A program made the translations under genes and the position numbers. From JABDJZ01 sp047619685 (GTDB lineage Bacteria; Bacteroidota; Rhodothermia; Rhodothermales; UBA10348): a stretch of DNA of 64,000 nt. Position 1 is the first letter of the stretch; every line of letters starts with the position of its first letter. The DNA is taken from assembly GCA_047619685.1 (NCBI GenBank), contig JBLHLC010000021.1:1-64000 (forward strand). The letters run 5' to 3'. The notes beneath the pieces are model-generated. The model saw only the letters and a list, made by a program, of their open reading frames with translations, searched no databases and was not told the DNA's origin. Shown here in pieces: positions 52,993 through 61,789 of the stretch.

Positions 52993-53580
52993 ATGACCGA
53001 ACCAAAGAAGGAGCCCTGGTGGAAGAACGGCTGGGTTTTTGGCCTGGCTCTCCTGGGCATGCTCCACCTCACCGGCACAGCCGTCCATGTGCAGGCCGGT
53101 TTCCAGCGCGTTCTCCTTTATACCGGACTGTTCCATCCGGATCTGGTCCCGAAGGCCGATCGCCAGGCAGCAAACCTTCAATTTCGGCTCGCGAACGAAG
53201 ATGGCGAGGTGTACTCGCTGACCGATTTCGACGGCGAAGTGCGGTTCGTCAATTTCTGGGCTACCTGGTGCGCGCCATGCCTTGCCGAAATGCCCGCCAT
53301 TGCCAAGCTGCACGCCGACTACGGCGACAAAATCCACTTTTCTGTGGTCAGCATGGATGATGACTTCACTACTGCCCTGGCATACATGGCCAACCAGAAG
53401 TTCGGCATCAATCCGGTCACCCGGGCCTCGGCCGTGCCTCGGTCGATCACGTCCGGCGCCATCCCGACAACCATTATCCTGGACAGAAACGGGCGGATTG
53501 CAGTCTACGAGGCCGGAATGGCTGACTACAATTCCGCTCGATTCAGGGCCTCACTGGATCGACTCCTGGAAGAGGCGTAG
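52993..53580 (+). CDS. Membrane-anchored TlpA-like thiol-disulfide reductase
   Basis: 195 residues from the ATG at 52993. One N-terminal membrane anchor (GWVFGLALLGMLHLTG) and then a periplasmic thioredoxin domain with the active site FWATWCAPCLAEMP (Cys-Ala-Pro-Cys) and the cis-Pro loop GAIPTTIILDRNGRI. Such proteins keep cytochrome c apoprotein or other periplasmic cysteines reduced. It converges on the cupin gene 6 bp away. Confidence 0.9.
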   Translation: MTEPKKEPWWKNGWVFGLALLGMLHLTGTAVHVQAGFQRVLLYTGLFHPDLVPKADRQAANLQFRLANEDGEVYSLTDFDGEVRFVNFWATWCAPCLAEMPAIAKLHADYGDKIHFSVVSMDDDFTTALAYMANQKFGINPVTRASAVPRSITSGAIPTTIILDRNGRIAVYEAGMADYNSARFRASLDRLLEEA

Positions 53581-53586
53581 GACCGC

Positions 53587-53958
53587 CTACTGGTCGCCGC
53601 GGAGATAGGCGTCCGTCTTCTCGATCCAATCCTGTCTTGGCGGCGTAAAGAAGTCCAAGTCAAGAGTATCTTCAAGCGCCAACGCGGCATGGGGCACGTG
53701 TGCAGGAATAACGAGGACTTCTCCTGCCAAAACGTCCACGGTTCTTGGGTCTTCTCTTCCGATTGTAAAACGAAGCCCACCGCTCAGCACGTAGGTAATC
53801 TGTTCATTGTGGTGGTCATGCATCGGAACGACGGCACCCTTCGCCAGGAAGATCTGAGCGGCCATGGCATTGTTTCCCCAGACCATTTTTCGATCCAGGC
53901 CCTCGCTGAGGGATTCCTTCGGGATGTCGTCCCACCTGTAATGCGTTGCGTCTTCCAT
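53587..53958 (-). CDS. Small cupin-domain protein
   Basis: 123 residues, a single cupin barrel. Metal-binding motif 1 is VPMHDHHNEQITYVLSGGLRF (His-x-His ... Glu) and motif 2 is GEVLVIPAHVPHAALALED with the third His. The size and spacing fit small cytosolic cupins with a bound divalent metal; the reaction cannot be predicted. It stands alone on the minus strand, with a 141-bp spacer to the nine-gene operon that starts at 54100. Confidence 0.85.
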   Translation of the reverse strand: MEDATHYRWDDIPKESLSEGLDRKMVWGNNAMAAQIFLAKGAVVPMHDHHNEQITYVLSGGLRFTIGREDPRTVDVLAGEVLVIPAHVPHAALALEDTLDLDFFTPPRQDWIEKTDAYLRGDQ

Positions 53959-54099
53959 GGATAAGTTTTGGTTGTTATACGCCCGATAGCTTGGCGCATG
54001 TTATAGTGGGTTCACCAGTCCACAGTATCGTGCTTTCGGCGGGGATTTGCCCGCGCTTGGGCACTTTTCCAGATTCCTGCCTCTTACCCTTCATTACCG

Positions 54100-54480
54100 A
54101 TGCCGCTAGCCTTTTTTGAATGGGTCGCCTTTGCGATGCTGGCCTACCTGGGCGTTGGCGTCGTGTCCGCCGCCGTCAATCAGTTCCGAGGGCTGGACGC
54201 CACCGATCCCGATGTGGTCAACGGTAGCCGGTACTTCAAAATTCTGATGACCCCGGGGCTAGTTTTGCTCTGGCCACTCCTTCTGGGACGAGGCCTCGCC
54301 CCGGCACCGTACGCCGAACCGCACGATGCTCCGGGCAGTGGCAAGGCGCCCGTCCGCAAACGACAATTCGGGGCGGCCGTGCTGATGGTTATTGCTGCTC
54401 TGACTGTGCTCAGCCTTGGATTCGCCTCTCTTCCCGATTCGGGACATGCGGATGCGATACAGGCCGAGGAGGGCCACTGA
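54100..54480 (+). CDS. Small membrane protein, first gene of the 54.1-64.0 kb operon
   Basis: 126 residues with three predicted membrane helices (FFEWVAFAMLAYLGVGVVSA, ILMTPGLVLLWPLLLG and AAVLMVIAALTVLSLGF) and no Cys or motif that I recognise. The next gene, a ferric-reductase/Rieske fusion, starts 1 nt after its stop, so it is probably a subunit of or assembly partner for that membrane oxidoreductase. Function unknown. Confidence 0.75.
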   Translation: MPLAFFEWVAFAMLAYLGVGVVSAAVNQFRGLDATDPDVVNGSRYFKILMTPGLVLLWPLLLGRGLAPAPYAEPHDAPGSGKAPVRKRQFGAAVLMVIAALTVLSLGFASLPDSGHADAIQAEEGH

Positions 54481-54481
54481 T

Positions 54482-55525
54482 ATGGGACACGCCTACCAAG
54501 CTGTCGGCTGGAACCGACAAAAGCGGATCTACGACCTTACCGTGGCCAGCCTGCTCGGCACCTATCTGGCCGGATTCGTGATTCTCGGAGTGATTCTGTT
54601 TCCGACTGCGACCGCCGAGACCCTGCTCATCCGGGCGCTTGGCTCGGCCGCCTTTCTGCTGCTGCATGTCATCCTCATTATCGGTCCACTTCACCGGCTG
54701 GCACCGATTACGGCCCCGCTTCTCTACAACCGGCGCCATCTTGGCGTGACCATGTTCGTGGTCGCCCTGGCGCATGCGGCATTCACGACGCTGCAGTTTC
54801 ACATGCTGGGGCCTCTCAACCCGATGGTTTCCATCCTGTCCGGCGGGGGTGCTCCGGAGGGGTCGGGCACAGTTCCTTTCCAGCTCTTCGGCTTTGTGGC
54901 CTTGGTCATCATAGCGTTGATGGCCGCAACCAGCCACGACTTTTGGCTGGCACGGCTGTCCCCGGGTACCTGGAAGAAGCTCCATGTTGCCGTCTACGGT
55001 GCTTACGTTCTGCTGATTGGCCATGTATCCTTTGGCATCATGCAGCAGCCGGGCTCGGGCGTCTGGTTCTGGTTCACGCTAAGCGGAATCATCCTGGTGG
55101 GTTCAGTCCACGCCGCCGCTGGTTTGAAGGGCCGCGCGGAGGGGCCAGCCCCTGACTCCTCGTCGGCGCTCGCCAACGAGGGCTTTTTGCGCGTGTGCCA
55201 GGTAGATCAGATTCAGGAGGGCCGCGCCAAAATTTTTGAGATGAGCGGCGATCGGATTGCCGTCTTCCGGCACGAAGGCAAACTGTCGGCCGTGTCCAAC
55301 ACCTGCCGACACCAGGGTGGCCCCTTGGGCGAGGGACGGATACTGAACGGCAACATTGTGTGCCCGTGGCATGGCTACGAATACAACCCGGTCTCGGGAT
55401 GTGCGCCGACGCCATTCACTGAAAAAGTACCGACCTTTGCCGTCCGCATCCTGGACGGCGAGGTATTCGTCAATCCTGAGCCACTTGCCCCCGGCCACGC
55501 GCCCCAGGCCGCCGCGATCATATGA
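54482..55525 (+). CDS. Ferric-reductase-like membrane domain fused to a Rieske [2Fe-2S] domain
   Basis: 347 residues from the ATG at 54482. Residues about 20-220 hold six membrane helices with heme-ligand-like His residues (LLLHVILIIGPLHRL, VALAHAAFTTLQFH, LHVAVYGAYVLLIGHVSF), matching the ferric-reductase/YedZ type. The C-terminal Rieske domain binds [2Fe-2S] through Cys275-x-His277 and Cys294-x-x-His297 (16 residues between). Electrons could pass from quinol through heme b to the Rieske centre or the reverse. The fusion replaces separate YedZ-like and ferredoxin subunits. The stop overlaps the next start by ATGA. Confidence 0.87.
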   Translation: MGHAYQAVGWNRQKRIYDLTVASLLGTYLAGFVILGVILFPTATAETLLIRALGSAAFLLLHVILIIGPLHRLAPITAPLLYNRRHLGVTMFVVALAHAAFTTLQFHMLGPLNPMVSILSGGGAPEGSGTVPFQLFGFVALVIIALMAATSHDFWLARLSPGTWKKLHVAVYGAYVLLIGHVSFGIMQQPGSGVWFWFTLSGIILVGSVHAAAGLKGRAEGPAPDSSSALANEGFLRVCQVDQIQEGRAKIFEMSGDRIAVFRHEGKLSAVSNTCRHQGGPLGEGRILNGNIVCPWHGYEYNPVSGCAPTPFTEKVPTFAVRILDGEVFVNPEPLAPGHAPQAAAII

Positions 55526-56280
55526 GCATGGACGACCCTTTTTACGTTGGATATCACGATCAGGCGCCGGCCTCGGTGGCCAAGGTCATGAGGCGGCTCA
55601 TCCCGGCGATCGCGCTCCTGCTGGTGGCCTCGCTCGCGCTCCTGGCCCGGGCACAACAATTTGACGACAGTGCCTTTGAGTTCGGCAACGTAGGGTCGTT
55701 CGAAGGGATCTATCGGGCAGACCCCGTGGCACACCTCCGGCTGGATGACGACTCGGTGATCCTCCTGGTTGGGACCGGGAAGTTCGCGGCGGAGGTTTCG
55801 GCGGAATCCGGAGCCCGGGTCCGGCTGGACGGAACCCGCATCATCCGCAACGAGCGGATCATGGTCGAAGTCCAGCAGAGCGCCACCCAGGTTCTCGCGC
55901 CGGCAACCGTGATCCCGGTCCCTGTTCGGCTGGGGCCCGTCGATATTATTGGAGAGGTTGTGGGATCGAAGTGTTTCCTTGGAGTGATGAACCCTGCGCA
56001 CGGCACGGTCCATCGCGCCTGTACACGGCACTGCATTCTCGGAGGCGTACCCGCGCTTCTGCGGCCGTCTGACGGCGCCGGGGCCTCTGACCCGTCTGCA
56101 AACGGACTACTGAAGGGGGACGCCATTATTCTGGTGGGCGCCAGCCTTTCGGACCTTGCTCGCGCGGCCGGCCAAATGGTTCGCGTTCGCGGATCTCGCT
56201 GGGCAATACCCGGCCTGGAGTGGGTTGAGGCTGACTCGTTGACCCGCAACCATCCCGAAGAACTTCCCTTTGCCCAATAA
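55522..56280 (+). CDS. Exported protein with conserved Cys/His cluster, oxidoreductase partner
   Basis: 252 residues. One membrane helix near the N-terminus (LIPAIALLLVASLALLA, about residues 26-42), then a periplasmic domain with SKCFLGVMNPAHGTVHRACT and RHCILGG. The clustered residues Cys151, His164, Cys167, His170 and Cys171 look like a metal or cofactor site. I recognise the pattern only as a conserved unnamed neighbour of Rieske-type membrane reductases. It is coupled to the Rieske fusion by an ATGA overlap. Likely the periplasmic redox partner or substrate subunit; no known enzyme fold assigned. Confidence 0.75.
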   Translation: MSMDDPFYVGYHDQAPASVAKVMRRLIPAIALLLVASLALLARAQQFDDSAFEFGNVGSFEGIYRADPVAHLRLDDDSVILLVGTGKFAAEVSAESGARVRLDGTRIIRNERIMVEVQQSATQVLAPATVIPVPVRLGPVDIIGEVVGSKCFLGVMNPAHGTVHRACTRHCILGGVPALLRPSDGAGASDPSANGLLKGDAIILVGASLSDLARAAGQMVRVRGSRWAIPGLEWVEADSLTRNHPEELPFAQ

Positions 56281-57094
56281 ACGGGGCCCTATTCCAACGG
56301 CGCCGACCTCAGTGATCCACAGCTCTCCGACCACCGTCGCAGCACATCGCATTCCGCATTTGAGGGAGACCTCGGGGCGTTATGAACTGGCTTTTGCCCA
56401 GTCGGCGGAAGAGCTGAATCCTGTTCTTCGCCTTCGGTATGAGGTCTTCAACCTCGAGTTGGAAGAGGGATTGGAGGTTTCGCACCAAACGGGTATGGAT
56501 CGGGACGCGTTCGATGACTTCTGTCACCACCTCATCGTCCGAGATCGAGAGAGTGGCCTCGCGGTGGGGACATACCGCATGCAGACGCAGGAGATGGCAG
56601 CTTCAGGGCGCGACTTTTACGCGGCCACCGAGTTCGACCTTGCCATGTTTCCGCCTGGCGTCCTCGAGAACTCCCTTGAAATCGGGCGGGCCTGCATCGC
56701 CAGAGAACACCGGAATCTCCAAGTGCTGTATCTGCTCTGGCGAGGCCTGGGTCAGTATCTGGCCCATAACCAGCTCCGGTTTCTTTTCGGGTGTTGCAGC
56801 TTGACCAGTCAGGACTCCCACGAGGCCACGCGTGTATTTCGACGACTGGCCAGGGACGGCAACCTTGACCCGAAGTATTCAATCGACCCACTGGTGAGTC
56901 ATCGTTGCCTGGTGGAGAATCCAGATCCGGGCGCGGACCACGTCCCCCGGCTCATGCGGGCCTATCTGGGTATGGGGGCAAAAATATGCTCCGGGCCGGC
57001 GATCGACAGGGAGTTCAAAACGGTGGACTACCTGGCCCTGTTCGACCTGTCGTCCATGCCAGCATCCAGACTCGCATTCTTCCAGTGCGAATGA
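56270..57094 (+). CDS. olsB: OlsB-like N-acyltransferase (lyso-ornithine lipid synthesis)
   Basis: 274 residues from a TTG at 56270; a GTG at 56312 (260 residues) is an equally good start, as no ATG precedes the domain. The GNAT-type acyltransferase is recognised by LRYEVFNLELEEG, FYAATEFDLAMFP, SLEIGRACIAREHRNLQVLYLLWRG and FLFGCCSL, the hallmarks of OlsB/hemolysin-like enzymes. OlsB joins a 3-hydroxyacyl group from acyl-ACP to the alpha-amino group of ornithine. The adjacent PlsC-like gene overlaps by ATGA, and OlsB plus OlsA make ornithine lipid, a phosphorus-free membrane lipid. The amino acid used here is not proven; glycine or serine analogues exist. Confidence 0.88.
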   Translation: MPNKRGPIPTAPTSVIHSSPTTVAAHRIPHLRETSGRYELAFAQSAEELNPVLRLRYEVFNLELEEGLEVSHQTGMDRDAFDDFCHHLIVRDRESGLAVGTYRMQTQEMAASGRDFYAATEFDLAMFPPGVLENSLEIGRACIAREHRNLQVLYLLWRGLGQYLAHNQLRFLFGCCSLTSQDSHEATRVFRRLARDGNLDPKYSIDPLVSHRCLVENPDPGADHVPRLMRAYLGMGAKICSGPAIDREFKTVDYLALFDLSSMPASRLAFFQCE

Positions 57095-57864
57095 TCGGGC
57101 ATGTTCGGGCCGCATCGCGGCTGGTTTCGATTCTGGTGGCCGGATCGGTTTTCTCAATGATCCTGGTTCTGACCGGACTTGTTCTCTTTCCCTTCCCCCA
57201 GGCCAGCCAACGGGCCCGGCAGTCCGTTCTGGACGTGGCAGTCCACGTCGGAGTCTGGCTGGTCGGGATGCGGATCGAAGTGATTGGCAAAGCCCCGACA
57301 CCGCCTTTCTTCCTCGTGGCGAACCATCTGGGATACATCGACATCCTCCTGGTGCGCGGAGCGGTGAAGGCGCGTTTTGTATCGAAGGCGGAAGTGGCTT
57401 CCTGGCCGGTCTTCGGCTGGCTCGCGTCGCTGACCGGCACTCTTTTTCTGGAGCGCCGTAACAAACGTGACCTTTCCCGCATCAACAGTCAACTGCGGAA
57501 CGTACTGGAATCGGGTCACGGTTTGATTGTTTTCCCCGAGGGGACATCCAGTTCGGGAAGTCTTGTTAAACCTTTTCACGCCGGGTTGCTGGCCTATCCG
57601 GCCGAGTCCGGACTGGGGGTGCATACCGCGACCCTCCACTATTCGGTACCTGAAGGATCGAATGCGGCTTTTGATGTGTGTTGGTGGGGAGATATGACTT
57701 TTCTGGATCACCTGTACAAATTGCTCCTAATGCCAGGATTCACCGGACGGATCACTTTCGGCCCGGCACCAGTACACGCTCCAGACAGGAAAGACTTGGC
57801 GCTGGACCTTCGAGAAGGTGTTCTGGCTGCTTTTGAACAAATAGACGGCGCACCGCCCACATGA
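57091..57864 (+). CDS. olsA: PlsC/OlsA-like acyltransferase
   Basis: 257 residues from the ATG at 57091. One N-terminal membrane helix (LVSILVAGSVFSMILVLTGLVLF), then the glycerolipid acyltransferase motifs: VANHLGYIDILL (H-x4-D), FLERRNKRDL, VFPEGTSSSG and a final hydrophobic strand. Members acylate lysophosphatidate or, as OlsA, the hydroxyl of lyso-ornithine lipid. Overlap with the OlsB-like gene (ATGA) makes the OlsA role the better guess here, but PlsC activity cannot be excluded. Its stop overlaps the DinB-like gene start by ATGA. Confidence 0.88.
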   Translation: MIGHVRAASRLVSILVAGSVFSMILVLTGLVLFPFPQASQRARQSVLDVAVHVGVWLVGMRIEVIGKAPTPPFFLVANHLGYIDILLVRGAVKARFVSKAEVASWPVFGWLASLTGTLFLERRNKRDLSRINSQLRNVLESGHGLIVFPEGTSSSGSLVKPFHAGLLAYPAESGLGVHTATLHYSVPEGSNAAFDVCWWGDMTFLDHLYKLLLMPGFTGRITFGPAPVHAPDRKDLALDLREGVLAAFEQIDGAPPT

Positions 57865-58406
57865 GCACACAGACCCTGGTAGAGCACAATATTACCTTCC
57901 TGCAGCAGGCCGTTGAACTGGTGGAATCCTTGGACGACGCTGCCTACACGGAACGCAGGCCACCACTTTTCCCCAGCGGTATTGGGGATCATCTGCGCCA
58001 CACCATTGAGCATTACCAGTGTTTCTCTGCCGGACTGTCGACGGGGCGAATCGACTATGACAACCGCCAACGGGACGAATCGATTTCCAGTTCGCCGTCG
58101 CACGCCGTCGCAATTATTGAGGGTGTGATTGATGAGCTTGGCGATGTCCCCGATTCTGACAGCCGGATCACGGTGCGCCTGGACAGTTCCAGTGATGAAG
58201 GTGACGATGATCCCTGGAGCGAGTCGACTGTGCGAAGAGAGTTGCAATTCCTCCAGGCTCACACCGTGCACCACTACGCGCTGATCGCGTTCATCCTCAG
58301 GCTCCAGGGCACCGAACCTTCCGCCCGGTTTGGCGTGGCGCCGTCAACTCTGCGCCACCGCAAAGCGACCGGTGCAGAGTCAGGTGTGCTACCAGTCAAC
58401 GGCTGA
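57861..58406 (+). CDS. DinB-family four-helix-bundle protein
   Basis: 181 residues, all helical, no signal. The DinB/YfiT metal-binding histidines are visible in GDHLRHTIEHY and AHTVHHYALI, the usual three-His arrangement. DinB folds include thiol transferases (bacillithiol, mycothiol) and metal-dependent hydrolases, so the reaction is open. It lies between the ornithine-lipid acyltransferases and the three-domain fusion, overlapping the former by ATGA, and is likely part of the same pathway or a detoxification step for it. Confidence 0.8.
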   Translation: MSTQTLVEHNITFLQQAVELVESLDDAAYTERRPPLFPSGIGDHLRHTIEHYQCFSAGLSTGRIDYDNRQRDESISSSPSHAVAIIEGVIDELGDVPDSDSRITVRLDSSSDEGDDDPWSESTVRRELQFLQAHTVHHYALIAFILRLQGTEPSARFGVAPSTLRHRKATGAESGVLPVNG

Positions 58407-58418
58407 TCTCAGCCCCGG

Positions 58419-61016
58419 ATGCCTGATCCTCGGGCCCCTCGGCGGCATAGGCTCCGCTGGATCCTCGGCCTGTATGCAGTCAGCCTGCTGGCCTCTGGAG
58501 CCGTCCGCTTCTTTCAGGCTCCAGCACCCATCCATTCGTATCAGCGCGAAGTCCGGCTACCACCGGTTGAGGGCGCTCATCACGTAGAAGGCTCGAGCAT
58601 CCGGTTGGCTTTTGCCGACGACGGACCTACCGACCAGGTCCCTGTGGTACTCCTTCACGGCAGTCCGGTGGCGAGCAGTTCCATGATGGGCGTGCATCGG
58701 TCCCTGGCCGATCGAGGCCGGAGAGTGCTTACGCCAGACCTCCCGGGCTTTGAGCGGTCAGAGCGGCACGTACCCGACTACTCGGTGCGGGCCCACGGCC
58801 GGTACTTGATCACGTGGCTGGACAGCCTCGGGGTCGATCAGGCGGATTTCGTGGCGTACAGCATGTCTGGCGGCGTCGTTCTGGAAGCGTACCAGTTGGC
58901 GCCCGAGCGCTTTCGTTCGCTCGTCATGCTTTCGGCCATCGGTGTCCAGGAATTGGAGTTGACCGGTGACTACACCCTGAACCACGTGATTCACGGCCTG
59001 CAGGTCAGTGCCATCTGGCTCGTGGTGGAAGGCATTCCCCATTTCGGATACCTGGATGATGCGATCGTGAGTGTTCAATACGCCCGGAATTTCTACGAGA
59101 CGGACCAGCGTCCGCTGAGGGGCTTTTTGAGGGATTTCCAGGCGCCCATGGAGATCATACACGATCGCGGAGACGCCATGGTGCCTTACGCGGCGGCCGT
59201 CGAACACGCGCGCCTCGTGCCCCAGGCCTCGTTGGTCACGCTGACCGGTCGCGGTCACGGATGGCCGTTCATGGCCGCCGACTCGGTGGCTGCGCTTATC
59301 GATGACTTTGTGGGCAGAGTGGATCGCGCTCTTGCCCCAGATCGGGCGGCGGCAGCGCCGGACCGCACGTTGGCAGCCGCCGAGCCCTTTGACGCTTCCT
59401 CGGTCCCTCCCCCAAGTGGCTTGACCGTCGCCATTTTGATGTTCCTGGTCGCGGCAGCCACCATGGCAAGCGAAGACCTTGCTTCCATTGGCAGCGGCCT
59501 CATGGCAGCACAAGGGACACTCACCTTCGTTCAGGCTTTCCTCGCCGCACTTGTGGGCATTGTCGTGGGCGATATGTCCCTCTATCTGGCGGGCAGGTGG
59601 CTGGGCCGACCCCTCGTGGAGCGCGCTCCGTTTCGCTGGTTCGTTTCGAGCGAAAAGCTGGCGGTCGGAGAAAAGTGGTTTGATGAACGCGGAATCAGGG
59701 CGGTCCTCCTGGCGCGGTTTGTCCCTGGGACGCGGTTGCCCACGTATGTCGCCGCCGGGGTTCTGCGGGCGCCTTTCTTCAAGTTCTTTGGGTACTTCCT
59801 TGTGGCTGCGCTGCTCTGGACGCCAGCCATAGTGGGTGCATCCATGCTCCTGGGCCGCCGGGTACTGCTCTACTACGACGTTTTTGAGCAGTACGCAGTA
59901 TGGGTTGTGGCCGGGCTTGCCATTTTTCTGTTCGTCGCGTTTCGGATTGCACCCCTCCTTTTTTCCCACGCCGGCAGGCGGCGCCTGGCGGGCAAGTGGC
60001 TTCGGGTAACGACTTGGGAATTCTGGCCAGCGTGGGTGTTTTACCCGCCCGTTGTCCTTTGGTGCTTCTGGCTGGCCGTTCGCAACAGATCCCTGCTCGC
60101 ATTCACGGCCGCGAATCCGGGTATCCCTCACAGCGGTTTTGTGGGCGAATCCAAGCGAGCCATCCTGGACGCCCTCCCTCCCGAATGGGTGGCCTCGTAC
60201 ACCTACCTGCCCGCGGGCGTATCCGTAGACGACGGGGCCGCTGCCGTAGCCGACTTCATGACGGTACACGGGACGGAGTTTCCGGTCGTCCTGAAACCTG
60301 ATGTGGGCGAGCGAGGTCGGGGAGTCACCGTTGCCCGGTCTGAAAGCGATGTCAGGAGGCACCTTTCCGATGCAGAGGGCGCCACCATCGCCCAGACATA
60401 CGTTCCCGGCAGTGAGTATGGCGTGTTTTACTACCGCGATCCGGACTCGGGCGAAGGCATTATTTTTTCCGTAACGGACAAACGGTTTCCGTCCGTGACC
60501 GGCGACGGAAAGCGGTCGATCCACGAGCTGATTCTCGAGGACCCGCGCGCCATCGCGATGCTTCCCGTCTACGAGCAGGCCAATGCCCACAGGCTGGACC
60601 AGGTCCTCCCGGCAGCACAAACTGCACAACTGGTGGAGTTGGGGACCCATTGCCGCGGCGCCGTGTTTCTGGATGGCTCTCAGCTAATCACCCCCACTTT
60701 GACCCGAGCCCTTTCCGAGATTGCAGGCAAATTCGAAGGTTTCCATTTCGGACGGTTCGACGTCAGAGTTGCAGACGCGCAGGCCCTCGCAGAGGGTCGT
60801 GATTTTCGGATCATCGAATTGAACGGTGTCACCAGCGAGGCCACCCACATCTATGCGCCCGGTACCCGGCTCCTGGATGCCTACCGAGTGTTGTTCAAAC
60901 AATGGGAGTTGGCGTTCCAAATTGGCGCATCCAACAGAAAGCGGGGAGCCAAGGCCTCCAGCTTGGCCCAGATGACGGCTCTGCTGCTGGCTCATATCCG
61001 GCGGGGCCTGGCATGA
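58419..61016 (+). CDS. Three-domain fusion: alpha/beta hydrolase - DedA/SNARE-associated - ATP-grasp
   Basis: 865 residues. After an N-terminal helix, residues about 55-310 form an alpha/beta hydrolase (LLHGSP oxyanion loop, nucleophile Ser148 in AYSMSGG, terminal His in GRGHGWPF). Residues about 330-500 form a DedA/VTT membrane domain with MASEDLASIGSG and LLARFVPGTRLPTYVAAG. After further helices, residues about 560-840 form an ATP-grasp ligase with Lys626 in VVLKPDVGERGRG, a GRFDVR strand and the metal-binding Glu800-x-Asn802 of IIELNGVTSEATH. DedA proteins scramble lipids, ATP-grasp enzymes ligate carboxylates to amines, and hydrolases remove acyl groups. In a lipid operon this suggests aminoacylation and flipping of a membrane lipid. 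The substrate is not known. Confidence 0.85.
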   Translation: MPDPRAPRRHRLRWILGLYAVSLLASGAVRFFQAPAPIHSYQREVRLPPVEGAHHVEGSSIRLAFADDGPTDQVPVVLLHGSPVASSSMMGVHRSLADRGRRVLTPDLPGFERSERHVPDYSVRAHGRYLITWLDSLGVDQADFVAYSMSGGVVLEAYQLAPERFRSLVMLSAIGVQELELTGDYTLNHVIHGLQVSAIWLVVEGIPHFGYLDDAIVSVQYARNFYETDQRPLRGFLRDFQAPMEIIHDRGDAMVPYAAAVEHARLVPQASLVTLTGRGHGWPFMAADSVAALIDDFVGRVDRALAPDRAAAAPDRTLAAAEPFDASSVPPPSGLTVAILMFLVAAATMASEDLASIGSGLMAAQGTLTFVQAFLAALVGIVVGDMSLYLAGRWLGRPLVERAPFRWFVSSEKLAVGEKWFDERGIRAVLLARFVPGTRLPTYVAAGVLRAPFFKFFGYFLVAALLWTPAIVGASMLLGRRVLLYYDVFEQYAVWVVAGLAIFLFVAFRIAPLLFSHAGRRRLAGKWLRVTTWEFWPAWVFYPPVVLWCFWLAVRNRSLLAFTAANPGIPHSGFVGESKRAILDALPPEWVASYTYLPAGVSVDDGAAAVADFMTVHGTEFPVVLKPDVGERGRGVTVARSESDVRRHLSDAEGATIAQTYVPGSEYGVFYYRDPDSGEGIIFSVTDKRFPSVTGDGKRSIHELILEDPRAIAMLPVYEQANAHRLDQVLPAAQTAQLVELGTHCRGAVFLDGSQLITPTLTRALSEIAGKFEGFHFGRFDVRVADAQALAEGRDFRIIELNGVTSEATHIYAPGTRLLDAYRVLFKQWELAFQIGASNRKRGAKASSLAQMTALLLAHIRRGLA

Positions 61017-61762
61017 GCGTCCTTGTCAGGCAACTGGAGGAACTGGGTAGGTACGGCCTCTTCACTGCCAGGGCCGCAAAAGCTGCCGCGAGCGCGTGGG
61101 AGTTCCGAAAACTCACCTTCCAGCAGGCGGTCCGAATTGGCGTAAACGCGCTCCCCGTGGTCATGCTGGCTTCGGCCTTTGCCGGCATTGTGACCACCGT
61201 GCAGACGGCCTATCAGCTCCAGAACGTGATTCTGAGCAGCGATGCCGTGGGTACCGTCGTGGTCCCGACACTGATGTTGGAGATGTGCGCGCTGGTACCC
61301 GGCCTGGTTATGGCCTCCAGGGTTGGCGCCTCCATAGCGGCCGAACTCGGGACCATGAGGGTGACCGAGCAGATCGATGCACTGGAGGCCATGGGCATCG
61401 ATTCCATTGGCTACCTGGTCGTGCCGCGCGTCTTCGCAGCCATCCTGATGTTTCCTGCGCTGTATGTGGCGGCAACGGTTGTCGCCATCGTGGCGGGGGG
61501 TATGGCAGGGGAATTCCTGGACTACCTGCCGTTTGAAGCGTACATCCGCGGCGCGCGGACCTATTTTCTCCCCTTCGACGCGTTCTACGGCATGACAAAG
61601 TCGTTGGCTTTCGGCATCGTAATCACGACTATTGCCTGCTGGAAGGGCTTCAACACGTCGGGAGGCGCCGACGGGGTGGGCAAGAGTGCCACCGAGGCCG
61701 TCGTCACATCCTGCGTCAACATTCTGATAGTAGACTACATCCTTGCCGAGTTACTCCTCTAA
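61013..61762 (+). CDS. MlaE-like ABC lipid-transport permease
   Basis: 249 residues from the ATG at 61013, with about five membrane helices and the MlaE signature: VVMLASAFAGIVTTVQTAYQL, VPGLVMASRVGASIAAELGTMRVTEQIDALEAMG and a C-terminal VTSCVNILIVDYILAEL. MlaE permeases move phospholipids between inner and outer membrane with an ATPase (MlaF) and an MCE protein (MlaD); neither gene lies in the window after it. It overlaps the fusion gene by ATGA, tying lipid synthesis to lipid traffic. Confidence 0.9.
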   Translation: MSVLVRQLEELGRYGLFTARAAKAAASAWEFRKLTFQQAVRIGVNALPVVMLASAFAGIVTTVQTAYQLQNVILSSDAVGTVVVPTLMLEMCALVPGLVMASRVGASIAAELGTMRVTEQIDALEAMGIDSIGYLVVPRVFAAILMFPALYVAATVVAIVAGGMAGEFLDYLPFEAYIRGARTYFLPFDAFYGMTKSLAFGIVITTIACWKGFNTSGGADGVGKSATEAVVTSCVNILIVDYILAELLL

Positions 61763-61789
61763 ACGGGCCTGCTTGACGACCGGCGCGCC

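Noticed and set aside
53577..53590. A GTAGG/CCTAC hairpin at the convergent TlpA-cupin junction as a terminator
   Set aside because: The stem is only 5 bp, overlaps the TlpA stop codon and has no following T run.
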